This document shows positions 26,949 to 34,258 of a DNA stretch of 64,000 nucleotides, in pieces. Both the position numbers and the translations under genes were made by a program. Source of the stretch: Holophagales bacterium (GTDB lineage Bacteria; Acidobacteriota; Thermoanaerobaculia; Multivoradales; Multivoraceae). The notes below the pieces were generated by a model. That model made no database searches and had not been told where the DNA came from. It saw only the letters and a list, made by a program, of their open reading frames with translations. Each line of letters opens with the position of its first letter. The stretch's first letter is position 1. The stretch is from positions 1 through 64,000 of the forward strand of contig VYDI01000022.1 of NCBI GenBank assembly GCA_009843505.1. The letters are read 5' to 3'.

Positions 26949-28397
26949 ATGCGCCGCTGCCTCCTCGCCGCCGCGCTCATCCTGCCCTGCGTGGCGCCAC
27001 CCGCGCCTGCACAGTCGGCGGCCGAGCCGGCACCGACCGTGCTCTGGCCAGGCTTCCGCGGACCGGACGGCATTCCCGTTTCGGACAACGACCGGCTGCC
27101 GCTCCACTGGTCCACGACCGAGAACGTCGAATGGAGCGTCGACGTGCCGGGTTCCGGCTGGTCGTCGCCGATCGTCGTCGGCGACACCGTGTTCCTGACC
27201 ACAGCGGCCAGGTCGATCGAGGCGACCAAGCGGCCGGAGTTCGGCACCGAGTACAGCAACGAGTTCATGCGCGAGCTGCGGGAGCAGGGGCTTCCCTGGG
27301 AAGAAATCCTCAAGCGCCACGACGAACGCTTCATCGAGTTCCCCGACGAGGTCGATCTCGACTACCAGTTGATCGCCTACTCACTCGAGGACGGCACCGA
27401 ACTCTGGCGGCGGACCTTCTTCGCCGGGCCGCCGCCGGGCGGCCGCCACTCGAAGAACACGTTCGCCTCCGAGACACCGGTCACCGACGCCGAGACGATC
27501 TTCGTCTACAGCACAGGTCTCGGCCTGTGGGCCTACTCGCTCGACGGCGAACTGCGCTGGGAGCGGCGGCTGGACCCGTTCCAGATCTACATGGACTTCG
27601 GGACCGGTGGTTCGCCCGCCCTCACGGACGACCTCGTCGTCATCCTGAACGACAACCAGGAGCACCCCTTCCTCGCCGCCTTCTCCAAGCAGGACGGCCG
27701 CGAGTTCTGGCGCGCTGCCCGGGGGCGGCTCGCGGCCCCGCACGCCCCCAACCACCGAACCTCCTGGAGCACACCCTTCGTCTGGCGTCACGACGAGCGC
27801 ACCGAGATCGTCGCTCTCGGCCCCTACACCGCGATCAGCTACGACACGATGGGCCGGGAGCTGTGGCGGCTGACCCGCCACTCGCTGCTGCCGGTGCCGA
27901 CGCCCTTCGCCTACGGGGGCCTCCTGTATGTGACGTCCGGCGTTCACGGGGACCAGAACCGCCCGATCACGGCGATCCGCCCCGGCGCCGCCGGCGATCT
28001 CACCCTGGCTGAGGACCAGACGAGCAACGAGTACGTGGTCTGGAACGACAACCGCGCCGGCACCTACATCCCGACGCCGATTCCCTACAAAGGCTCCCTG
28101 TGGGTGGTCTACGATCGCGGCATCTTCGCCCGCTACGACGCGGCCACCGGGGAACGGCTGTATCGGGCGCGGATCGAGGACTCGAACGGCCACTTCACGA
28201 CCTCGCCCTGGGCCTACCGCGACCGCGTCTTCGCCACCGACGAGGCCGGCACGACGTTCGTGTTCGGAACCGGCGACGAGTTCGAGCAGCTCCACGCGAA
28301 TCCGCTGGACGAGATGACTCTCGCGTCTCCGGCGCTGGCCGGCGACCGGCTGGTCATCCGGACGCGGTCGAAGCTGTACAGCTTCCGCGAGCCGTAG
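26949..28397 (+). CDS. Exported PQQ-like beta-propeller repeat protein
   Basis: 482 residues with signal peptide MRRCLLAAALILPCVAPPAPAQS. Repeated propeller blades are visible as W-rich strands: LWPGFRGPDGIPVSDNDRLPLHWS, then repeated blocks of the form LEDGTELWRR, LDGELRWERRL, DTMGRELWRLTRH and YDAATGERLYR, ending with LVIRTRSKLYSF. The opening FRGPDG block is typical of the quinoprotein alcohol dehydrogenase-like proteins common in Acidobacteriota and Planctomycetota. No catalytic quinone-binding cysteine pair is seen, so it is probably a non-enzymatic or scaffolding propeller in the periplasm. Confidence 0.88.
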   Translation: MRRCLLAAALILPCVAPPAPAQSAAEPAPTVLWPGFRGPDGIPVSDNDRLPLHWSTTENVEWSVDVPGSGWSSPIVVGDTVFLTTAARSIEATKRPEFGTEYSNEFMRELREQGLPWEEILKRHDERFIEFPDEVDLDYQLIAYSLEDGTELWRRTFFAGPPPGGRHSKNTFASETPVTDAETIFVYSTGLGLWAYSLDGELRWERRLDPFQIYMDFGTGGSPALTDDLVVILNDNQEHPFLAAFSKQDGREFWRAARGRLAAPHAPNHRTSWSTPFVWRHDERTEIVALGPYTAISYDTMGRELWRLTRHSLLPVPTPFAYGGLLYVTSGVHGDQNRPITAIRPGAAGDLTLAEDQTSNEYVVWNDNRAGTYIPTPIPYKGSLWVVYDRGIFARYDAATGERLYRARIEDSNGHFTTSPWAYRDRVFATDEAGTTFVFGTGDEFEQLHANPLDEMTLASPALAGDRLVIRTRSKLYSFREP

Positions 28398-28408
28398 CGG
28401 GGCGAAGG

Positions 28409-28436
28409 CTGGGTGCGCCGGCCGTCTGGGCCGGCA
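28409..28436. repeat. Dispersed hairpin repeat, copy 2
   Basis: CTGGGTGCGCCGGCC-GTCTG-GGCCGGC: the same core as copies 1 and 3, with a stem GCCGGCC/GGCCGGC. It occupies the gap between two convergent genes and may double as their transcription end. Confidence 0.6.
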
Positions 28437-28441
28437 CTTCC

Positions 28442-29209
28442 CTACCGGACGGGATGCATGTCGAGTTCCAGGCCGTCGAAGAACTCGATGCGACTCGGCA
28501 TCGTCCTCTCGATCGTCTCCGCCATGTCGCGGGAGATCCGCTCCGAACGGTGCCGAACCGCGAAGAACGGGCCAAAGCTCTCGGCGACGTCTTCCCGCCG
28601 GGGATGGTCGCGCGCGTAGTTGGAGATGAAACTGTCGTCCGCGGCCTGCGCGGCGAGCCAGGCGTCGGCGGCCGCATGAACCGGATCCAGGGAGGTGTGC
28701 GCGGCCTCGTGCATCAGGATCTCTTCCAACACGCCGTCGCGCAGATACTCCTCTGCCTTGCCCGTGTGGATCAGGATGTTGTCGTTGCCGCCGCCGAAGG
28801 GCTGGTCGCCGCGGTGGATCCACACAGTCTCGACGAACGCCCGCAGGCCCGCCGGCAGTTGGCCGATGGCCCGGGCGTAGAAGGCTGCATGGCGCCAGGC
28901 GGTGGCGGCGTCGCCGAACTCCGCGTTGACCTGGACCTCCACGACCGTCTCACCCTCGAAGGTGGCGTCGAACAGGTAGGCGTCCGTCAGCACGAAGGCG
29001 TCCGCCCGTCGGTCGAACATCCTGCGGGTGTCCCGGCCCGCGTACTCGAGATTCCGCAGCGCCGAGGGATCGGAGGCGACGATCAGACCGGGGTCGATGA
29101 AGGCCGTACCTCGAAACGGCGGCTCCTGCGGCACCGGCTCCGGCGCGGCGCACGCGAGGCCGAACAACAGGACGGTGGCAGGCGCGGAGCCTTGTCGTAA
29201 CCGGAACAC
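28442..29209 (-). CDS. Putative zinc-metalloprotease-like lipoprotein
   Basis: 255 residues from a GTG. The N-terminus ends in a lipobox (FGLAC, Cys20), predicting an outer- or inner-membrane lipoprotein. An HEAAH motif at about 167-171, within MHEAAHTSLD, matches the gluzincin/metzincin HExxH zinc site, and downstream acidic residues could supply the third ligand. I do not recognise a named family. The chain around the motif mentions YAR and HTG-type turns, as seen in short secreted putative peptidases. It converges with the propeller gene and lies 17 bp after the methyltransferase stop. Confidence 0.6.
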   Translation of the reverse strand: MFRLRQGSAPATVLLFGLACAAPEPVPQEPPFRGTAFIDPGLIVASDPSALRNLEYAGRDTRRMFDRRADAFVLTDAYLFDATFEGETVVEVQVNAEFGDAATAWRHAAFYARAIGQLPAGLRAFVETVWIHRGDQPFGGGNDNILIHTGKAEEYLRDGVLEEILMHEAAHTSLDPVHAAADAWLAAQAADDSFISNYARDHPRREDVAESFGPFFAVRHRSERISRDMAETIERTMPSRIEFFDGLELDMHPVR

Positions 29210-29226
29210 GGCGGCTGGCCTGGCGG

Positions 29227-30450
29227 CTACACGACGCGGACTTCCGGCACCGGCAGGATGAACTTGCCGCCCCGGCGGCGGAACTCGCCCTGCTGGGCGA
29301 GGATTTCCTCTTCGAAGTTCCAGGCCAGGAGCAGCACGTGGTCGGGCGAAGGTTCCTCCAGGAGCAGTTCCGGCGCGACGATCGGGATGTGGGAGCCCGG
29401 GGTGTAGCGGCCCTGCTTGAGCGGACTGCGGTCGGCGATGAAGTCGAGCAGGTCCGGGCCTACGCCGAAGAACTCGAGCAGCGTGCTGCCCTTGGCGGGA
29501 GCGCCGTAGCCGGCGAGACGGCGGCCCTCCGCCTTGAGGCCGTTGAGGCAGTCCATCACCTCCGCCTTCAACCGGCCGACCCGCCCAGCGAACGCGCGCC
29601 AGGTGTCGAACCGGTCGATTCCTAGCTGCCTCTCGGCGGCGAGAACCTCGGCGACGCTGCCGTCCACCGCGCCTTCACCGCGTCGCATCACGGTGGCCCG
29701 GAGTTGGCCATGGTGGATCGGCAGCCGTTCCGCCCGCACGACCTCCATGCCGTGGTCCGCGAAGAGCCGCATCATCGGGCCGAGCGCCCAGTAGGAGACG
29801 TGCTCGTGGTACACGGTGTCGAACGCGAGTTGGTCGAGCAGATCGACCAGGTAGTGCGCCTCGAGGACGAAGGCGCCGCCGGGCGCCAACACTGCGTCGA
29901 GGCCGGCGACGAAGCCCGAGAGGTCGGGGATGTGCGGGAACGTGTTCGTCGCGGTCACCAGCGCCGCCCGACCCCACCGGTCAGCGATCTCGCCGGCAGT
30001 GTCCGCGCCGAAGAATCCGCGGTAGCGCTCGATCCCGGTTTCGCGGCTGAACTCGGCCAGGTTCTCGGCAGGGTCGACGCCCAGGGTCCGGGCGCCGCGG
30101 TCGCGGAAGCAGCAGAGGAGCGAAGCGTCGTTGCAGCCGATGTCGATGACCAGGCCGCCGTCGGCGAGGCCATGCCTGGCAGTGAGCGTGCCCGCCAGAT
30201 CGTCGAAGTGGCCCCGCAGCGTGTCGGAGGCGGACGACACGTAGAGGTAGTCCGTGAACATCGCGGCCGGCGGTACGCGTTCGACGAGCTGCACATGGCC
30301 GCAGCCGTGGCAGAAGCCGACGCGCAGCGGGAAGCGGGGTTCGGGGCGGCTCAGGTCTTCGGCGTTGGGGAACTTGTTGGCGAGCGCGGTGCTGCCGAGG
30401 TCGAGAAAGGTCTCGACGCTTGATGCGGCGCAGACCAGGCAACTAGCCAT
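29227..30450 (-). CDS. NDP-hexose C-methyltransferase-like SAM methyltransferase
   Basis: 407 residues with three domains: an N-terminal zinc-binding region (CLVC near the start and FCHGCGH at about residue 48), a central Rossmann methyltransferase (LVIDIGCNDASLL, FVLEAHYLVDLL, YHEHVSYW), and a C-terminal domain with the GYGAPAKGSTLLEFFG motif. This is the layout of TylC3/NovU-type sugar C-methyltransferases. Such enzymes methylate C-3 of a keto-deoxy sugar nucleotide. Overlapping by 8 nt with the heptose kinase gene, it belongs to the surface-sugar cluster and would make a branched sugar. Confidence 0.87.
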   Translation of the reverse strand: MASCLVCAASSVETFLDLGSTALANKFPNAEDLSRPEPRFPLRVGFCHGCGHVQLVERVPPAAMFTDYLYVSSASDTLRGHFDDLAGTLTARHGLADGGLVIDIGCNDASLLCCFRDRGARTLGVDPAENLAEFSRETGIERYRGFFGADTAGEIADRWGRAALVTATNTFPHIPDLSGFVAGLDAVLAPGGAFVLEAHYLVDLLDQLAFDTVYHEHVSYWALGPMMRLFADHGMEVVRAERLPIHHGQLRATVMRRGEGAVDGSVAEVLAAERQLGIDRFDTWRAFAGRVGRLKAEVMDCLNGLKAEGRRLAGYGAPAKGSTLLEFFGVGPDLLDFIADRSPLKQGRYTPGSHIPIVAPELLLEEPSPDHVLLLAWNFEEEILAQQGEFRRRGGKFILPVPEVRVV

Positions 30451-31450
30451 GGTGAAACGGCGCTACGAGCTGCGAGCCGTGAGACTCGTGGCCGACGGGC
30501 AACTCGTAGAGGTCGGTCAGCGCCGCGCGGACCGCGGCCTGCCGATCGGGCGGCACGACGAACAGCAGGAACCCGCCGCCGCCGGCGCCGCAGAGCTTGC
30601 CTCCCAGGGCGCCGGCCGCGATCGCCGCGTCGTACCAGCCGTCGATCAGCGGCGTGGTGATCGATCCCGCGAGTTCCCGCTTCATCCGCCAGCCTTCGTC
30701 GAGGAGCCGGCCGATGCCCTCGACGTCGACGTCGCCCGCGCCGAGGTCCCGGTGCAGGTCGCGCGCCTGGTCGCGCATCCGGCAAAGCGATTCCAGGTTC
30801 AGATCGGTGCGGTCGTCCTGTTCGGAGAGGACAGCGCTGGCGTCCCGCTGGTGTCCGGTCCAGAACATGAGCACGGAACGGAACAGCTCGCGGAGCCGGT
30901 CGCCGGGGATCCGCAGGTGCTCGACGGTCACTCCGCCGTCCGGCTTGAACGACAGCAGGTTGAGCCCGCCGTAGGCCGCCGCGTATTGGTCCTGCTTGCC
31001 GATCCGCGCGCCCAGGACATCGATCTCGATGTGGCAGGCCTCCTCCGCCAACTGCCCCGCCGAAGCGCGCTCGCCCTTGTAGGAGTGCAACGCGTTCAGC
31101 AGGCCGACCGCGAACGCGCTCGAGCCGCCGAGACCGGTGGACGCCGGCACGTCGCCGACGGTCGAGATGTAGACCGGCGGGTCGACGCCCACGAAGCGCA
31201 GGCACTCGCGGGCAATGTTGTTGTCCAGTTCGTCGATCCGCTCGACCTGCTCGCTCCGGGAGTAGTTGACGCGGACCGGTTCGAAGAACAGCTCGCTGTG
31301 CCGCTTCACCGTGACGTAGACGTAGCGGTCGATCGTCGTCGAGAGCACGGCGCCGCCCTCGCGCCGGTAGAACGCCGGCAGGTCGGTGCCTCCGCCGACC
31401 AGGGACACCCGCAGCGGAGTGCGGGTCACGATCAGCCTGGACTGGTCCAC
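30443..31450 (-). CDS. hddA: GHMP kinase, heptose 7-phosphate kinase-like (HddA)
   Basis: 335 residues. GHMP signatures: RTPLRVSLVGGGTDLPAFY near the N-terminus, the phosphate-binding PASTGLGGSSAFAVG (about 102-116), and C-terminal KLCGAGGGGFLLF. The GGGTDLPAFY wording is characteristic of the D-glycero-D-manno-heptose 7-phosphate kinase branch and its fucokinase relatives. It would make heptose 1,7-bisphosphate, the substrate of the phosphatase domain in the fusion gene at 33007-34218. The intervening two genes encode a cupin epimerase and an SDR, so all act on one nucleotide-sugar route. Confidence 0.85.
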   Translation of the reverse strand: MDQSRLIVTRTPLRVSLVGGGTDLPAFYRREGGAVLSTTIDRYVYVTVKRHSELFFEPVRVNYSRSEQVERIDELDNNIARECLRFVGVDPPVYISTVGDVPASTGLGGSSAFAVGLLNALHSYKGERASAGQLAEEACHIEIDVLGARIGKQDQYAAAYGGLNLLSFKPDGGVTVEHLRIPGDRLRELFRSVLMFWTGHQRDASAVLSEQDDRTDLNLESLCRMRDQARDLHRDLGAGDVDVEGIGRLLDEGWRMKRELAGSITTPLIDGWYDAAIAAGALGGKLCGAGGGGFLLFVVPPDRQAAVRAALTDLYELPVGHESHGSQLVAPFHHG

Positions 31451-31472
31451 GTCTGCGAGAGTTCCAGCCGCC

Positions 31473-31922
31473 TCAGCCGTGCTGGAGCGCCCAGTCGTAG
31501 GGGATCCGGTCGGTGAACGGATCGAGCCGCTCCATCTCGTCGGGGTCGTGCGGCTCGGTGGCAGCGTTCGCCATGATCACCTGCCTGTCGCCATACGCCT
31601 TGTAGCCGTTGGCGATCCCCGGCGGGATCTGGACCAGAACGTAGTTGTCCTCGCCGAAGAAGACCTCCTGGAGTTCGCCGTGGGTGGGCGAGTCCTCGCG
31701 CAGGTCGTACATCACGAGCTTGGCCCGGCCGCTGATCACCGCGTTGTTGACGGTCATCGACCGGTGGATGTGCCAGGCCTTGATCGTTCCCGGCCAGGCG
31801 GTCGAGAAGTAAATCTCCCCGAAGCCGAGAAAGTGATCGTCCGTCGCCTTCAGCATGTGCATGATCTTGCCCCGCTCGTCGACGATCTGACGAAGCGGAA
31901 CCACCTTGACGCCGTGGATCAT
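31473..31922 (-). CDS. RmlC-like cupin, dTDP-4-dehydrorhamnose 3,5-epimerase-related
   Basis: 149 residues; the ATG at 31922 overlaps the SDR stop (ATGA). Cupin beta-sandwich with [18 protein letters not shown], the sugar-binding [18 protein letters not shown] and the strand-rich [16 protein letters not shown]. The His of AWHIH and nearby residues fit the RmlC/WxcM-like epimerase site. It is shorter than classical RmlC (about 180 residues), closer to the small sugar 3,4-ketoisomerase/epimerase group, and probably isomerises the keto-sugar made by the neighbouring SDR. Confidence 0.8.
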   Translation of the reverse strand: MIHGVKVVPLRQIVDERGKIMHMLKATDDHFLGFGEIYFSTAWPGTIKAWHIHRSMTVNNAVISGRAKLVMYDLREDSPTHGELQEVFFGEDNYVLVQIPPGIANGYKAYGDRQVIMANAATEPHDPDEMERLDPFTDRIPYDWALQHG

Positions 31923-33010
31923 CCCTTCTCCTCCGGGTTTGCTGCCTCCGGGTTTGCCTCGCTGCCGCCGGCAGCCCAGCGCAACGATCGGTCCAGCCGT
32001 CCCGAGTCGAGTAGCCGCTCGAGCCAGCGCAGGCGAACGAAGCGCGGATCGCCGTAGAGCGCCGCGTCGAGGCCGACGCGGCGATAGTCCTCGACCAACC
32101 GCTTCGCGCCGGCGGCCGCGTCCCGGAACTCGAAGTCCGGGAAAGCGCGCGCGAACTTCTCGAACGAGGCGCGGTAGGTGCGCTGATCGGCGCCGGGCTC
32201 GCCTCGCACCTCGACCTCGCAGCGGGGCACGAGATCGGCCGCGATCTCCGCCAGTTCGATCACGCGGTGGTTCAGGTGATCGGCGCCGGTGTTGAAGGCC
32301 TCGTTGTGAACCAGCGAGAGCGGCGCTTCGAGCACGCGGCCGAACGCCGCCGCCACATCCTCCACGTGGACGACCGGCCGCCACGGCTTGCCGTCGCCGT
32401 AGACGACGACCCGGCGGTTGGCGAAGGCGGCTCCGGTCAGGTCGTTGAGCACCGTGTCGAAACGCATCCGCGGCGACAGGCCGTACACGGTGCCGTTGCG
32501 CAGGAAGGTCGGCGAGAAACCGTCCTGCGCCAGCTCCCGGATCGCTTCCTCGCTCCGGACCTTGGAACGCGCGTACAGCGTCCGCGGGTCGAGCGGAGAG
32601 GTCTCATCCACCGTTTCCGTGCTGGACTGGCCGTACATGATGCACGAAGACGAGAACAGGAAACGACGCACATCGGCCGCGCGGGCCAGCTCGGCCAGGC
32701 GCACGGAAGAGCGGTGGTTGATCTCCTCGGTCCAGGTCTCGTCCAGGTTGCCGATCGGGTCGTTCGAGAGCGCGGCGAGGTGGATCACCGCGTAGAACGC
32801 GCGCAGGTCGGCCGCTTCGAGGTCCCGGATGTCCTTGCGGATCGACGGAATCGGCACCGGGTCCGCCGTGATCGTGCAGTCGTCGAAGTAGCCCGCATCG
32901 AGCCCCACGACGTCGTAGCCGCGCTCGATCAGATACGGCGCCATGACCGAGCCGAGATAGCCGCGGTGCCCAGTCACCAGGACCGGACGGCGAACGAAGG
33001 CCGACGTCAT
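31919..33010 (-). CDS. NAD-dependent epimerase/dehydratase (extended SDR)
   Basis: 363 residues with ATGA overlaps at both ends. Rossmann start [29 protein letters not shown], then HLAALSNDP, the active-site SSSCIMYG and YARSK (Tyr and Lys of the SDR triad) and the substrate-binding FLRNGTVYG. These are typical of UDP- or GDP-sugar epimerases and 4,6-dehydratases. The C-terminal Pro/Gly/Glu-rich tail is unusual but short. It should act on the heptose nucleotide formed by the fusion enzyme encoded immediately upstream. Confidence 0.87.
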   Translation of the reverse strand: MTSAFVRRPVLVTGHRGYLGSVMAPYLIERGYDVVGLDAGYFDDCTITADPVPIPSIRKDIRDLEAADLRAFYAVIHLAALSNDPIGNLDETWTEEINHRSSVRLAELARAADVRRFLFSSSCIMYGQSSTETVDETSPLDPRTLYARSKVRSEEAIRELAQDGFSPTFLRNGTVYGLSPRMRFDTVLNDLTGAAFANRRVVVYGDGKPWRPVVHVEDVAAAFGRVLEAPLSLVHNEAFNTGADHLNHRVIELAEIAADLVPRCEVEVRGEPGADQRTYRASFEKFARAFPDFEFRDAAAGAKRLVEDYRRVGLDAALYGDPRFVRLRWLERLLDSGRLDRSLRWAAGGSEANPEAANPEEKG

Positions 33011-34218
33011 CCCGCCGCCGCCGTTCGCAGGGCCAGCAGCCGCTCGGCGTGGGCGAGCAGCGGTTCGCTCGCGGTGACCAGGCCGAACGGACAGCCCGCC
33101 GCGTCCGCCGCCTGCCCGTCGCGCTCGTCGTCCCCAAGGAACGTAGTCCGCGTCAGGTCGAGGTGATGGTCACGCTGGGCCTGGAAGAGCATTCCCGGCG
33201 CCGGCTTGCGGCAGTCGCAGCCCTCGTCCCAGCCGTGGGGACAGAAGTAGATGCGGTCGATCCGCCCGCCCGCGGCCTCGGCCTCGCCGCACAGGCGTCG
33301 ATGCACCGCCGCCAGGTCGTCCAGCGTCATCCGGCCACGGGCGACTCCGGGCTGATTCGACACGACGAGCACCCGCCAGCCGGCCCGGTTGAAGGCGGCC
33401 AGCGCCTCGCGGGCGCCCGGCAGCCAGCGCAGCTCCTCGGGCGTGCAGACGTACTCCGCCCGCGGCGGGCGCACGTTGAGGACGCCGTCGCGGTCGAGGA
33501 TGATCGTCGGCGTGCGGGCGAAGAACGCCTCGGTCAACGGCAACCGCTCGTGGCCGCCGACGCTGTAGTAGCGGTGCTCGCTCCAGTAGGCGTGGAGCTG
33601 CCCCCGCGCCGTGAGTGCCGGATACACCGCCTCCTCGAACAGTTCCTGGTGATCCGGCAGGAGGGGCAGCACCGCCGATTTCTGAAGGATCGCGTAGCTG
33701 ATCTCGACGCCGCTGAGCCCCGGAGTCGTCCGGCCGCGGTCGAAGACGGTGACGAAGCCATCGTCGCCCACGATCACGCTGTCGCGGGTGTAGCCGTCCC
33801 GGTTCGCGTAGACGGTGATCTGGGCCGCCGCCCCGGAGTCGACGTAGGCGCGCCACATCCGATCGAACTGCATCGGCCAGTAGTTGTCGCAGTAGAGGAG
33901 CAGGAACCGGTCGTCCAGTTCGCCGGCCGCGTCCTTGACCCGGTGCGCCGTCAGGTCGTCCGGGGCCGTCACCCGGTGGCTGATCTCGACGCCGTAGGTC
34001 GAGCCGTCGCCGAAGTGGTCGATCATCGCCTCCGCGCGGTAGCCGAGCAGCAGCAGGACGCGCTCGAAGCCCTGCTCGCGCAGCATGTCGACGACGTGGC
34101 CGAGGAACGGCTTGCCGTGGAACGGAATCAACGCCTTGGGCAGAGTGTCCGTCAACGGCGCCAGACGGGTGCCCCGGCCGCCGGCCAGGATCACGGCCTG
34201 GGTAGGTTTAGCCCGCAT
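33007..34218 (-). CDS. hddC: Bifunctional heptose-1-phosphate guanylyltransferase / heptose-bisphosphate phosphatase (HddC-GmhB fusion)
   Basis: 403 residues holding two full domains. Residues about 1-232 are a sugar-phosphate nucleotidyltransferase ([16 protein letters not shown], about 8-23; [20 protein letters not shown]), like HddC. Residues about 237-395 are a HAD phosphatase of GmhB type: ILDRDGVLN (D242, D244), [11 protein letters not shown], a zinc site C326, H328, C334, C336 and [14 protein letters not shown]. Normally these are separate proteins of the GDP-D-glycero-alpha-D-manno-heptose route. Here the phosphatase product would pass directly to the nucleotidyltransferase. The next gene's start overlaps (ATGA). 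GmhA is not in the window. Confidence 0.85.
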   Translation of the reverse strand: MRAKPTQAVILAGGRGTRLAPLTDTLPKALIPFHGKPFLGHVVDMLREQGFERVLLLLGYRAEAMIDHFGDGSTYGVEISHRVTAPDDLTAHRVKDAAGELDDRFLLLYCDNYWPMQFDRMWRAYVDSGAAAQITVYANRDGYTRDSVIVGDDGFVTVFDRGRTTPGLSGVEISYAILQKSAVLPLLPDHQELFEEAVYPALTARGQLHAYWSEHRYYSVGGHERLPLTEAFFARTPTIILDRDGVLNVRPPRAEYVCTPEELRWLPGAREALAAFNRAGWRVLVVSNQPGVARGRMTLDDLAAVHRRLCGEAEAAGGRIDRIYFCPHGWDEGCDCRKPAPGMLFQAQRDHHLDLTRTTFLGDDERDGQAADAAGCPFGLVTASEPLLAHAERLLALRTAAAG

Positions 34219-34258
34219 GTTTCACCGACGTCCGTAGCGAGGGCGAGCCTACTCCGTT

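Noticed and set aside
25418..27334. A 638-residue open frame in the minus direction
   Set aside because: Only its last 186 residues show a family (hexapeptide acetyltransferase); the earlier part is antisense or out-of-frame to the glycosyltransferase and the propeller gene and has the Arg/Pro-rich composition of GC-rich noise.
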